From Bacillota bacterium (GTDB lineage Bacteria; Bacillota; Clostridia; Christensenellales; SZUA-584), in the NCBI GenBank assembly GCA_023436115.1, contig JAEZKQ010000030.1, positions 1 to 64,000 of the forward strand: a stretch of DNA of 64,000 nucleotides, given 5' to 3'. Below the pieces are notes generated by a model. It made no database searches. It saw only the letters and a program-made list of their open reading frames with translations, and was not told the origin of the DNA. Within the stretch, counting starts at the first letter, position 1; each line of letters opens with the position of its first letter. Positions 7,465 through 16,811 of this stretch are shown piece by piece. The translations under genes were made by a program, and so were the position numbers.

Positions 7465-9629
7465 TGACCAAAAAAACAAACCCAAAAAAAATAGTGCGCA
7501 GGGAAAATAGTGCCGGCGCACAAACAACGTTGAAATCAAAAAAGAGACTGCTGTTTTTAATGACGGTGGTCGTTGTGCTGTTTATCGCCCTTGCTGTAAA
7601 GATGGCTATCATTGTTTTCGTGCAGGGAGAGTTCTTGCAGGAAAAGGCGCTGATACAGCAAACACGGGATCTGGTTGTCAGCGCAAAGCGCGGCAGCATT
7701 TTGGATCGCAACGGTAACGTCCTCGCGCAAAGTGCCAATGCCGAGACCGTCGTGCTGCGGCCCAGTGAGGTTAAAAAAGGCAATGTCGACGCGATTGTGG
7801 AAGTGCTCTCGCAGAAGCTGGAGATAGATGCCGAAACTGTCAGGAAAAAGGCGACCGACTCCACCAAATCAGAAGTGTGGCTCAAGCGGCAGGTCGATAA
7901 AAACATTGCGAACGAGTTGCGCGAGTTAAATCTGCCGGGTGTCTATTTTACCGTCGATGTAAAAAGGTATTACCCGAACGGTGCATTTTTAACACAGACG
8001 CTCGGCTTTACTTCGGTAGACGGAGCGGGGCTGGAAGGGCTGGAAGCCTACTTCGAAAAATATCTCTCGGGGCAAAACGGAAAGATCGTATCGGAAGCGG
8101 ATAATATGGGCCGAGAGATACCCTTGGGAGAGAAGGAATATATCGCGCCTGTCGATGGCTATAACATTGTGCTGACCATCGATGAGGTGATACAGAGCTT
8201 TTTGGAAAAGTACCTTGAAGAAGCGATGGTGCAGCAGAACGCCATCGGTGTGTGGGGCATCGTGATGAATCCGATGACGGGAGAGATACTCGCCATGGGC
8301 AGTTATCCCGACTACGACCTGAACAATCCACCGCGTGACGATATTGAAAAGCTCACCGAGTATACGCGCAACAAGGTGATTACAGACGTGTATGAGCCGG
8401 GCTCGACATTTAAGGTTGTCACTTGTGCGGCGGCTCTGGACAGCGGCAGTATAACCACCAATAGTGAGTTTAACTGCGGCGGAACATATACGGTGGACGG
8501 TCAGCCCATCAAATGCTGGCGGTTTCCGCGTTCTCATGGCCATCAGAACCTATATCAGGCTGTTCAGAACTCCTGCAACTCGGCGTTTATGCAAATGGGC
8601 CTCGCGATGGAAACCGAAACATTCTACAACTATATCCGCAGCTTCGGCTTCGGACAGGAGACGGGGATCACATTCCCTTCCGATCAGGGTGGTATCATCA
8701 TGGCGGAAAAATATGTGCGAAACAGTGACCTCGCCCGCATAGCGTTCGGGCAATCTATAGCCGTAACACCACTGCAACTGATCTCCTCATTCAGCGCGGT
8801 GGTGAACGGCGGTTTTTTATACGAGCCAATGCTGGTTAAGGGTATTACCGACAGCGAAGGCAGCTATATAAAAGAGTATGAACCCACCGTGGTCTCGCAG
8901 CCTATCAAGAAGGAAACGTCTGATACGATGCGCAGCATACTCGAAAGCGTTGTCTCTGAGGGCAGTGGCAAAAACGCCTTTATTCCGGGCTACCATGTGG
9001 GCGGAAAAACAGGTACAGCTCAAAAATACGACGACAACGGGCAAATCATCTCCGGCAAGCATATTGCCTCGTTTATCGGATTCGCGCCCGCGAATGATCC
9101 TAAACTAGCTGTTTTGATCATCGTCGATGAGCCTAATGTGGCGGTAGACTTCGGTAGTATTGTTGCGGCGCCTTACGTCAGAAAAGTGCTGAGCGATTCG
9201 CTTCAGTATCTGGGCGTTGAACCGGACTTCGCCGAATCAGAGCAGCCTGCGCAGGTGGAAGTGCCAAATCTGCTGAATCTGGACGATGCGGCAGCCACGG
9301 TATTGTTGGATGATTTAAAGCTGAAATATCTGTTTGACGGTATCGGATCTGTGAAAGAACAAATGCCGGCCCCCGGTACAACGGTGGATGAAGGCACGAC
9401 GATCATGCTCTCCATGTCGATAAAGAACCAGCAAGAGGATATGACTGGCAAAGTAGTTGTTCCGGATATTGCCGGCCAGAGCCTTACCATTATGGAAGCC
9501 TCAAAGCTACTGGAAGAATATCATTTGAAGCTGGGTATCACGGGTGAAGGAAAAGCTGTTTACCAAAAACCCGAGGCCGGAACGATTGTAGACGAGGGCA
9601 GTACAGTCATGGTGGATTTTAGCGGATAG
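7464..9629 (+). CDS. Septal penicillin-binding protein (PBP2/SpoVD type) with two PASTA domains
   Basis: A 721-residue class B transpeptidase that crosslinks peptidoglycan at the septum or in the spore cortex. Domain order: N-terminal anchor at about residues 29-50, dimerisation domain, transpeptidase domain, and two PASTA domains (about 597-655 and 661-720). Active-site motifs are present: S314-T-F-K317, S-C-N, and KTGT. SpoVD of Bacillus has one PASTA domain and the vegetative PbpB has two, so domain count leans to a vegetative septal enzyme, while gene position fits either. Its stop codon lies inside the stem of an intrinsic terminator. Confidence 0.92.
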   Translation: MTKKTNPKKIVRRENSAGAQTTLKSKKRLLFLMTVVVVLFIALAVKMAIIVFVQGEFLQEKALIQQTRDLVVSAKRGSILDRNGNVLAQSANAETVVLRPSEVKKGNVDAIVEVLSQKLEIDAETVRKKATDSTKSEVWLKRQVDKNIANELRELNLPGVYFTVDVKRYYPNGAFLTQTLGFTSVDGAGLEGLEAYFEKYLSGQNGKIVSEADNMGREIPLGEKEYIAPVDGYNIVLTIDEVIQSFLEKYLEEAMVQQNAIGVWGIVMNPMTGEILAMGSYPDYDLNNPPRDDIEKLTEYTRNKVITDVYEPGSTFKVVTCAAALDSGSITTNSEFNCGGTYTVDGQPIKCWRFPRSHGHQNLYQAVQNSCNSAFMQMGLAMETETFYNYIRSFGFGQETGITFPSDQGGIIMAEKYVRNSDLARIAFGQSIAVTPLQLISSFSAVVNGGFLYEPMLVKGITDSEGSYIKEYEPTVVSQPIKKETSDTMRSILESVVSEGSGKNAFIPGYHVGGKTGTAQKYDDNGQIISGKHIASFIGFAPANDPKLAVLIIVDEPNVAVDFGSIVAAPYVRKVLSDSLQYLGVEPDFAESEQPAQVEVPNLLNLDDAAATVLLDDLKLKYLFDGIGSVKEQMPAPGTTVDEGTTIMLSMSIKNQQEDMTGKVVVPDIAGQSLTIMEASKLLEEYHLKLGITGEGKAVYQKPEAGTIVDEGSTVMVDFSG

Positions 9630-9657
9630 AGTGGAAGAAACACTATCCGCATTTTTT
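9622..9657 (+). terminator. Internal terminator in the dcw cluster
   Basis: Stem GCGGATAG (9622-9629) and CTATCCGC (9643-9650) followed by ATTTTTT. The 5' arm includes the PBP stop codon. It separates mraZ-rsmH-ftsL-pbp from the murE group. Confidence 0.8.
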
Positions 9658-9659
9658 AC

Positions 9660-9688
9660 GTTACAATCTCTTTACGTTGTGTTATAAT
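9660..9688 (+). promoter_or_regulatory. Promoter of the murE group
   Basis: GTTACA (9660-9665), a 17-base spacer and a perfect TATAAT (9683-9688) sit directly after the terminator, about 30 bases before the murE start. Confidence 0.65.
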
Positions 9689-9720
9689 CCACAAGGAATT
9701 GTTATGTTTGGAGGGATACA

Positions 9721-11172
9721 TTGAAGCTTGCAAATTTATGCGGCACAGGAATGCGCATTGTGGGAGATGCACAAACCGACATTACAAGCGTTGCTTACGA
9801 TTCACGGAAAGTGTGCAAGGGCGCGCTCTTTTTCTGCATTAGCGGTTATAAAACAGACGGACATACCTACGCTCAGGCTGCGGTAGACAACGGTGCCGTG
9901 GCACTTATGGTCACGAGACAACTGGATATAGATGTGGCTCAGATCATCGTTGATGATGCGCGCGCAGCCATGGCATATATTTCCCGCGCATTTTACGGCA
10001 TGCCCGATCAGCAGCTTAAAATGATCGGTATCACGGGCACAAAAGGGAAAACCACAACCACATATATGATCAAATCAGTGCTGGAGTGCTCGGGCAAAAA
10101 AATGGGCCTCATCGGTACTATCATCAATATGATCGGCCGGGAAGAACTGCAAACAGACCGGACGACGCCCGAATCACCCGATCTTTTTGCGTTGCTGCGG
10201 CGAATGGTGGATGAAGGCTGCGATGCTGTTGTGATGGAAGTCTCGTCTCACTCGCTGGAGCTGAATCGTGTGGCCGGCATCGTTTTTGACGTGGCGGTAT
10301 TTACGAATCTGACACGTGACCATATGGATTTTCATGAGACTTTTGAGAATTACCTGGCCGCAAAGAAGAAGCTGTTCTTCACGTCGCGCAGCGCCGCCGT
10401 CAATGTGGACGACCATGCCACGGCGGAAGTTATGAGCGGCATCGATATCAAATGGCTGACATTTGGCATTAAGGAAAAAGCTGATGTTTACGCAAAAAAT
10501 ATAGAGATCACGCCCAAAGGCGTCAGCTACGATCTGTGCTGTCATATGGGGATGCTGCCGCTTAGCCTGAACATTCCCGGCATATTCAGCGTCTACAATT
10601 CGCTGAGCGCCGCGACAGCTTGTCTGCTGCTTGGGGAAGGGCTGGAAACGATCAAAACTGGTTTGGAGGCCATGCCGTGCGTGGCAGGGCGTTTCGAGGT
10701 TTTAGATACCGGCAACCGGCCGTATACCATGATACTTGATTATGCGCATACACCTGACAGCCTCGAAAACACACTGCTGACCGTCAAAGGGTTTGTTCGC
10801 GGCCGTATTATCACGGTTTTTGGCTGCGGAGGAGATCGGGATAAGGGCAAACGACCTATGATGGGCGAGATTTCGGGCAGACTTTCCACATATACCATCA
10901 TCACATCGGATAACCCTCGTACCGAAGACCCTATGACCATCATCAGTGAAATTGAAGCGGGTATCAAAAAAACCGAGTGTGATTATATATGTATAGAGAA
11001 CCGACGTGAAGCCATTCGGTACGCGATTCAAAACGCACGACCGGATGACATCATCGTACTGGCGGGCAAAGGGCACGAGACTTATCAGGAGATCCAAGGC
11101 GTTAAGCATCCGTTTGATGAAAAGATTATCGTCAAAGAGCTGCTTGATGAAGAAAAATATCATAACCTATGA
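9721..11172 (+). CDS. murE: UDP-MurNAc-tripeptide synthetase (meso-DAP adding)
   Basis: TTG start at 9721 with TGGAGGG six bases upstream. The 483-residue Mur ligase adds the third stem-peptide residue to UDP-MurNAc-L-Ala-D-Glu in the cytoplasm, using ATP. The P-loop GTKGKTTTT is at about residues 105-113, and the substrate-selecting motif DNPR at about residues 397-400. DNPR is the signature of enzymes that add meso-diaminopimelate rather than lysine. It is followed directly by mraY; the usual murF between them is missing. Confidence 0.96.
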   Translation: MKLANLCGTGMRIVGDAQTDITSVAYDSRKVCKGALFFCISGYKTDGHTYAQAAVDNGAVALMVTRQLDIDVAQIIVDDARAAMAYISRAFYGMPDQQLKMIGITGTKGKTTTTYMIKSVLECSGKKMGLIGTIINMIGREELQTDRTTPESPDLFALLRRMVDEGCDAVVMEVSSHSLELNRVAGIVFDVAVFTNLTRDHMDFHETFENYLAAKKKLFFTSRSAAVNVDDHATAEVMSGIDIKWLTFGIKEKADVYAKNIEITPKGVSYDLCCHMGMLPLSLNIPGIFSVYNSLSAATACLLLGEGLETIKTGLEAMPCVAGRFEVLDTGNRPYTMILDYAHTPDSLENTLLTVKGFVRGRIITVFGCGGDRDKGKRPMMGEISGRLSTYTIITSDNPRTEDPMTIISEIEAGIKKTECDYICIENRREAIRYAIQNARPDDIIVLAGKGHETYQEIQGVKHPFDEKIIVKELLDEEKYHNL

Positions 11173-11195
11173 TGCTCACAGGAGATAAGACTGAT

Positions 11196-12194
11196 ATGGA
11201 TATCATTATTTATGCGGTACTTACATCTTTTATTATCGCGCTGGCGGCGGGATATGTGGGTGTACCGCTCTTAAAACGGCTCAAACTGGGCCAGCAGATC
11301 AGGGATGACGGGCCTCAAACGCATCTTTCTAAAGCGGGCACACCGACCATGGGCGGTATTATTATACTCATTGGTTTAACGGCTACGTCGCTTATTTTTG
11401 CACGGGGAAATTTTGAATATATGTGGTTCGCGCTGGGCGTGACAGTAGGTTTCGGCCTCATCGGTCTAATGGACGACTTGATCATCGTCGTCAAAAAGCG
11501 CTCGCTGGGGTTAAAAGCTTATCAGAAGATTATCGGTCAGCTCGGCATCGCGCTGATCATCGCTTTTTTCGCTTATAACAATCCGACGATAGGCTCCAAG
11601 CTGATTGTTCCTTTCTTCGGCGTGGAATGGGACTTGGGCGCATGGTATATTCCATTCACCGTTTTTGCCGTCGTGCTTATTGTGAACAGCGTGAATTTGA
11701 CGGACGGACTGGATGGCCTTGCTTCCGGTGTGATGATCATCAATACCGCCACCTTTACGGTGATTTTCTTTGGCATCTATCAGCTTTACACCGCAAGCGG
11801 GCAAACGTTGGCGGCAGCAGGCACCGGCAATATGATGGTGTTTTCGGCGGCTGTGACGGGGGCGTGCCTGGGCTTTCTGCGCTTCAACACATACCCGGCC
11901 AAGGTATTCATGGGGGACACAGGCTCATTGGCGCTGGGGGGCGCGATTTCCGCGATCGTTGTGGTGTCGCGGCTTCAATTGCTGCTCATTCTAACGGGTA
12001 TGATGTTCCTTCTGTCTTCAATTTCTGTGATACTTCAGGTCGGGTCATACAAAACACGTAAAAAGCGCATTTTCAAAATGGCGCCGCTTCATCACCATTT
12101 TGAGCTAAAGGGTGTTCCCGAAACGAAAATCGTGGCCTTCTATTATCTCGCCACGATCATATTCTGTCTGATAGGCATACTTGCTATCAACTAG
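11196..12194 (+). CDS. mraY: Phospho-MurNAc-pentapeptide transferase
   Basis: MraY moves phospho-MurNAc-pentapeptide onto undecaprenyl phosphate, giving lipid I at the inner face of the membrane. Multiple membrane helices and family motifs are clear: SKAGTPTMGG, the DD pair in MDDLI, NLTDGLDGLASG, NTYPAKVFMGDTGSLALGG and the histidine cluster APLHHHFE. The ATG at 11196 is chosen (332 residues, AGGAG 11 bases upstream); an ATG at 11169 overlapping the murE stop would add nine residues but lacks a ribosome site. Confidence 0.95.
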   Translation: MDIIIYAVLTSFIIALAAGYVGVPLLKRLKLGQQIRDDGPQTHLSKAGTPTMGGIIILIGLTATSLIFARGNFEYMWFALGVTVGFGLIGLMDDLIIVVKKRSLGLKAYQKIIGQLGIALIIAFFAYNNPTIGSKLIVPFFGVEWDLGAWYIPFTVFAVVLIVNSVNLTDGLDGLASGVMIINTATFTVIFFGIYQLYTASGQTLAAAGTGNMMVFSAAVTGACLGFLRFNTYPAKVFMGDTGSLALGGAISAIVVVSRLQLLLILTGMMFLLSSISVILQVGSYKTRKKRIFKMAPLHHHFELKGVPETKIVAFYYLATIIFCLIGILAIN

Positions 12195-12204
12195 GGGGAT
12201 CTAT

Positions 12205-13557
12205 ATGGATTTTAAAGGTAAAAAAGTGATGGTTGTGGGCATGGCCAAAAGCGGTATTGCCAGCGCACAGCTATTGCTTGATATAGGCGCGGATGTCGTT
12301 CTTTATGATTCGAAAACATTGGACTCGTTTCCGCAAGGTGCGTTTTCACAGTTTGAAGGACATGCAGAGTTTGCATTGGGCGCTGATGCCGATATGATCG
12401 CGAAGAATTGCGATGCATTGGTTCTAAGCCCCGGTGTCCCGACTGACCTTTCATTTATCACGCAGTCTGTCAACGACGGAAAAAAAGTGATCAGTGAAAT
12501 CGAGTTGGGCTTTTTATATTCCGCGGCAGAGTTCGTCGCCATTACGGGAACCAACGGCAAGACAACCACGACCGCGTTGACGGGTGAAGTCTTTAAAAAC
12601 GCGGGATATCGCACTCATGTACTTGGCAATATCGGCATACCTATTGCTGAAAAAGCGCTGGATACGAAGGAAGGCGATATTGTCGTGGCGGAGACAGCCG
12701 CTTTGCAACTTGACGCCATCGATACATTCCGGCCGCACGCTTGTGCTGTGCTCAACTTGACGGAAGATCATCTCAACCGTTACGGCACGATGGATAATTA
12801 TATGGCGGCGAAAGAACGCATCTTCGAGAATCAGACTGAAGATGATTTTTGTGTACTCAATTATGATAACTCTTTTACGCGGGATATGGCCGGCAGGCAA
12901 AAATCAAAGATTATTTGGTTTTCGCGGCAAGTTGTGCTACCCAGCGGCGTATCTATAGATAAGGGTAACATTATCAGCGCCGAAGACGACGGCGTGCATA
13001 TCATCTGCCGCGTGGACGAAGTGCGGATACCCGGCGTGCATAATACCGAAAATGCACTGGCGGCCGCCGCACTGGCTCGGTGTTATCGTATTCCCGAGAG
13101 CGTGATACGCGACACGTTTATGACATTTCCGGGTGTGGAGCACCGGATCGAGTTTGTGCGTGAGTTTGAAGGTGTACAGTATATCAATGACTCGAAAGGA
13201 ACGAACCCGGATGCCAGCGAGAAAGCAGCGGCAGCAATGGTTCGTCCGACGGTGATGATACTGGGCGGCTATGATAAGGGCAGCAGCTTTATATCGTTGT
13301 TTGAAGGCTTTAGCCCGATGATTAAAAGTGTGGTCGCACTGGGCGCGACGCGTCAAAAAATACTGGACGATGCGAAAACAGCGGGGTTCAAGGATATCCA
13401 CGCGGTTGACAGCTTTGAGGAAGCCGTTTTAAAAGCAAAGCAGATCGCCGAATACGGCTGGAACGTTCTTTTGTCTCCTGCGTGTGCAAGCTGGGATATG
13501 TTTATAGACTTCGAGCAGAGAGGTAGCGTGTTTAAGAGCATTGTCAATTCGTTTTAG
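12205..13557 (+). CDS. murD: UDP-MurNAc-L-alanine--D-glutamate ligase
   Basis: A 450-residue Mur ligase that adds D-glutamate to UDP-MurNAc-L-Ala. The start at 12205 has AGGGGG six bases upstream; an upstream TTG at 12181 lies inside mraY and is rejected. Visible are an N-terminal Rossmann-like stretch (VVGMAKSG), the P-loop TGTNGKTTTT, LTEDHLNRYG, the conserved HRIEFV and NDSKGTNPDA, and LSPACASWDMF near the end. It lies between mraY and ftsW in tight spacing. Confidence 0.96.
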   Translation: MDFKGKKVMVVGMAKSGIASAQLLLDIGADVVLYDSKTLDSFPQGAFSQFEGHAEFALGADADMIAKNCDALVLSPGVPTDLSFITQSVNDGKKVISEIELGFLYSAAEFVAITGTNGKTTTTALTGEVFKNAGYRTHVLGNIGIPIAEKALDTKEGDIVVAETAALQLDAIDTFRPHACAVLNLTEDHLNRYGTMDNYMAAKERIFENQTEDDFCVLNYDNSFTRDMAGRQKSKIIWFSRQVVLPSGVSIDKGNIISAEDDGVHIICRVDEVRIPGVHNTENALAAAALARCYRIPESVIRDTFMTFPGVEHRIEFVREFEGVQYINDSKGTNPDASEKAAAAMVRPTVMILGGYDKGSSFISLFEGFSPMIKSVVALGATRQKILDDAKTAGFKDIHAVDSFEEAVLKAKQIAEYGWNVLLSPACASWDMFIDFEQRGSVFKSIVNSF

Positions 13558-13567
13558 GGGGATATAA

Positions 13568-14674
13568 ATGGCCAGACGTACAATTGACTATCCACTGCTG
13601 GTCGTGACAATGATACTTGTAATGTTCGGTATTTTAATGGTTTTCAGCGCAAGCTATTATTATGCTGAAAACAGCAAAAACACCGACTACGACGCGTTTT
13701 ATTACTTCTGGAAGCAAATCAGCGGTGCTGTGATGGGCCTTGTGGCCATGATCGCAGGCATGCTTTTTGATTACAATAAGTATAAAAAACTTCGTTTTAT
13801 CATACTCGGCATCGGCATACTGCTGATGCTGCTCGTTTTTGTACCCGGTATCGGCATTGAACGCAACGGTTCCAGGCGCTGGGTCAATCTGTATTTTCTC
13901 GACCTTCAATCCATCGAGGTTTTAAAGTTTGCCATTGTCATTTTTATGGCCGCGGGCATTTCGAGTAACCATGAAAAGATGAGACAGTTCAAATACGGCA
14001 TGGCGCCCTATCTTGTGCTGCTTATGATTGCCGCCGCGCTGCTCTATTTTCAGCCTAACTTCAGCGCTGTGGTCACATTGGCACTGCTCATGTTTGTGAT
14101 GATGCTGGTGGGTGGTGCTAATCTCGTTCATTTTGGTATCATGGGCAGTATCGGCATCGGCGGCGGTGCTATTGCAATGATTGCCACTGAGTACCGCATG
14201 GACAGAATATTTGCTTACCTTGATCCTTGGAAATATGCCGACAACCAGAGCTATCAGCTCATACAGTCGCTTTATTCGATAGGCTCCGGGGGATTTTTTG
14301 GGCTGGGACTTGGCAACTCACGGCAAAAATATTTATATCTGCCTTACAGCGAATCCGACTGCATATTCGCGATTATCGTCGAGGAGCTTGGCTATTTCGG
14401 CGGCTTGCTGCTGCTTATCACTTTTGGCGTGTTGATTTGGAGGGGTGTGCGTATTGCGCTGCGTGCCCCCAATATGTTTGGTACAATGATCGCGACGGGC
14501 ATTACGGCGCTTATCGCTATTCAGGTATTTATCAATATCGGTGTAGTTGTCGGGCTTGTTCCGCCGACCGGGGTGGTTCTTCCTTTTATCAGTGCGGGGC
14601 GTACATCTTTGATCATGTATATGGGTTGTATCGGTGTTCTGCTTAACATATCCAAGCAGACACATGCGGCTTAG
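13568..14674 (+). CDS. ftsW: FtsW/SpoVE lipid II polymerase
   Basis: A 368-residue SEDS-family polytopic membrane protein with about ten helices. SEDS proteins polymerise glycan strands and work with a class B PBP, here probably the one encoded at 7464-9629. Motifs include MVFSASYYYA near the start, GSRRWVNL, QPNFSAV, GLGLGNSRQKYLYLPYSESDCIFAIIVEELG (split by family as two blocks) and PPTGVVLPFISAG near the end. In sporulating relatives this slot is called spoVE; the sequence alone does not separate the vegetative and sporulation roles. Confidence 0.93.
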   Translation: MARRTIDYPLLVVTMILVMFGILMVFSASYYYAENSKNTDYDAFYYFWKQISGAVMGLVAMIAGMLFDYNKYKKLRFIILGIGILLMLLVFVPGIGIERNGSRRWVNLYFLDLQSIEVLKFAIVIFMAAGISSNHEKMRQFKYGMAPYLVLLMIAAALLYFQPNFSAVVTLALLMFVMMLVGGANLVHFGIMGSIGIGGGAIAMIATEYRMDRIFAYLDPWKYADNQSYQLIQSLYSIGSGGFFGLGLGNSRQKYLYLPYSESDCIFAIIVEELGYFGGLLLLITFGVLIWRGVRIALRAPNMFGTMIATGITALIAIQVFINIGVVVGLVPPTGVVLPFISAGRTSLIMYMGCIGVLLNISKQTHAA

Positions 14675-14740
14675 CCGCACAACTTGGTCACACCAGCATA
14701 AGATATTAATATGTGATAGATGATATGCGGGGGGGCCAAT

Positions 14741-15994
14741 ATGGCAAAATTGATCATAAACGGCGGTTCAAGGCTGGAAGGTGAAATCGCTGTACAGGGC
14801 GCGAAAAATGCAGCGCTTCCTGTATTCGCGGCAGCGCTTCTTGCTGATGAACCGGTGATTATACACAACTGGCCGGCCATTTCAGATGTATATAATATGT
14901 TGTCCATACTCGAACACATTGGCACGCATGTGGCATTCGAAAAAGACAGGCTGGTGATTGATGCGCGGCGAGCACTGCGATGGGAAATGCCTGACAGACT
15001 GGCAAAAGAGATCCGTTCATCCATTTTCATGATGGGCCCGATACTTGCGCGTTTTAGAATGGCCCGGTTTACTTATCCAGGCGGATGCGAAATTGGCAAC
15101 CGGCCGATCGACCTGCATCTGCGGGGTCTTAAGAATCTGGGCGTGAACGTAACAGAAGCGGGCGGACATATCATGTGCGAAGGACGCCGGCTTAAGGGCG
15201 GCGATGTGCATTTGGATTATCCGAGCGTGGGTGCGACAGAAAACCTTATGATGGCAGCTGCGCTTGCACCCGGCAAAACGGCAATCCGAAACGCGGCCAG
15301 AGAGCCCGAAATCATTGAACTGCAGAATGTGATCAACCAGATGGGCGGTAACGTAAGGGGCGCTGGGACGAGCACGATACTTGTTGAAGGACAGGAAAGG
15401 CTCGGCGGTTTTACGTATACGTGTATGCCGGACAGAATTGTCGCAGGTACGTTTATGACAGCGGCAGTTGTGACAAACGGTTGTATTACGGTGAAAAACG
15501 TGGTGCCGGAGCATTTGTTTTCCATTACGGCGAAGCTTAGAGAAGCGGGAGCAAAAATCGATGTTTATAACGATGCGGTAACGGTCACCGGACAGGGCAG
15601 GCCCAAGGAAATGCATTTGATTGAGACGGGGCCATATCCCGGATTTCCCACGGATATGCAAGCCCAGATGTGCACGGCTGCCGCTATTGCGCGCGGTACA
15701 AGTATTATTGTGGAAAGCGTTTTTGACAATCGCTTTAAACATGTGGGAGAATTGCAAAGAATGGGCGCAAATATTGTTATAAAGAACAATGTTGCGGTTA
15801 TTAAAGGAGTAGAGAAACTTCACGGCGCCGAAGTGACATCCATGGATCTGCGGGGCGGTGCCGCACTTGTGCTTGCAGGGCTTTGCGCAGACGGTACAAC
15901 AACTGTTGAACAGGCAAAAATCATAGACAGAGGGTACGAGACATTTGAATCAGAATTAAACCTGCTAGGCGCAGATATCAAAAGGGAGGAGTAA
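14741..15994 (+). CDS. murA: UDP-N-acetylglucosamine 1-carboxyvinyltransferase
   Basis: A 417-residue EPSP-synthase-fold enzyme that transfers enolpyruvate from PEP to UDP-GlcNAc, the first committed step of peptidoglycan synthesis. The start at 14741 is preceded by a G-rich ribosome site. QGAKNAALP contains the catalytic lysine region, and GGCEIGNRPIDLHL contains the cysteine that fosfomycin alkylates. It occupies the place where murG and murB often lie in relatives. divIB begins six bases downstream. Confidence 0.95.
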   Translation: MAKLIINGGSRLEGEIAVQGAKNAALPVFAAALLADEPVIIHNWPAISDVYNMLSILEHIGTHVAFEKDRLVIDARRALRWEMPDRLAKEIRSSIFMMGPILARFRMARFTYPGGCEIGNRPIDLHLRGLKNLGVNVTEAGGHIMCEGRRLKGGDVHLDYPSVGATENLMMAAALAPGKTAIRNAAREPEIIELQNVINQMGGNVRGAGTSTILVEGQERLGGFTYTCMPDRIVAGTFMTAAVVTNGCITVKNVVPEHLFSITAKLREAGAKIDVYNDAVTVTGQGRPKEMHLIETGPYPGFPTDMQAQMCTAAAIARGTSIIVESVFDNRFKHVGELQRMGANIVIKNNVAVIKGVEKLHGAEVTSMDLRGGAALVLAGLCADGTTTVEQAKIIDRGYETFESELNLLGADIKREE

Positions 15995-16000
15995 AGAAGT

Positions 16001-16717
16001 TTGAGAAGAGGCAAAAGAGTGCTGGTGGTCGTGTCTTTAATCGTCTTTTTAGCCGCACTCGTTTTTGTTGCTTACGAACTTTTTCAAGTGAGGACAATAT
16101 TGGTCGAGGGTTGCGAGAGCCGCAGTCAAGAAGATATTATTGCGCTCTCCGGTCTTGAATACGACAAAAGCATTTTTTTATTGGACAAGCAGGGGGTTAT
16201 GGATGCGCTGGCCACGGATCCCGGAATAAAACCGGTGAGTATGGAGATAACGTACCCAGATAAAATCACAATCACGATAGAAGAAAGGCATGCTCAAGGC
16301 TATATCGAGAAGGAAGGCGCATATGTTGTCATCGATGATGAGGGCTGGGTGCTTCAAGTGGTGATGATGCCTGAAGAGGCCGAAGTTTATCCCCGTGTGA
16401 TGGGCTTGTCTGCTGATACATTTGAAATCGGAAAACGTATCGGTACTGACGATACATTTAAAATAAAAGTATTCTCACGTGTTCTGGAAGCGGTTAATGC
16501 AAAAGGAATGACGCTTAGCGGCATTGATTTATCTCTTGCATCGGATATCGTGATTCATTTGACACAAGGCTTTTCTATAGAATTAGGTGACGATATTAAC
16601 CTTGCTGATAAGCTAAATCTTGCGGATGCCGCTATCAATGAGCTTTTACAGATGGGAAAAACAGCAGGCGCGCTGGATGTCTCTTCATCAAAAAAAGCCT
16701 ATTACCGTGAGAATTAG
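16001..16717 (+). CDS. divIB: DivIB/FtsQ-type cell division protein
   Basis: TTG start at 16001 with GGGAGGA ten bases upstream. The 238-residue protein has a short basic N-terminus, one membrane helix at about residues 7-27, and a POTRA-like stretch (VRTILVEGCESRSQEDIIALSGL) followed by the FtsQ beta domain. DivIB links FtsL and the septal PBP in the divisome. Position between murA and ftsA supports the call. Confidence 0.88.
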   Translation: MRRGKRVLVVVSLIVFLAALVFVAYELFQVRTILVEGCESRSQEDIIALSGLEYDKSIFLLDKQGVMDALATDPGIKPVSMEITYPDKITITIEERHAQGYIEKEGAYVVIDDEGWVLQVVMMPEEAEVYPRVMGLSADTFEIGKRIGTDDTFKIKVFSRVLEAVNAKGMTLSGIDLSLASDIVIHLTQGFSIELGDDINLADKLNLADAAINELLQMGKTAGALDVSSSKKAYYREN

Positions 16718-16727
16718 CTCAAAAATA

Positions 16728-16755
16728 TTGTCATTTCTTATAAACATGATATTAT
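16728..16755 (+). promoter_or_regulatory. Candidate promoter for ftsA-ftsZ
   Basis: TTGTCA (16728-16733), 16-base spacer, TATTAT (16750-16755), in the 94-base AT-rich gap before ftsA. Confidence 0.5.
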
Positions 16756-16811
16756 ATGTTTGGGGTAAATTATCTTTTTTGTGATTTTTTTTGAGGGGTA
16801 TCTGGTGGGGT

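Noticed and set aside
15017..15823. 268-codon minus-strand frame opposite murA
   Set aside because: murA is unambiguous on the plus strand; the shadow product is Cys/His/Arg-rich without any motif.
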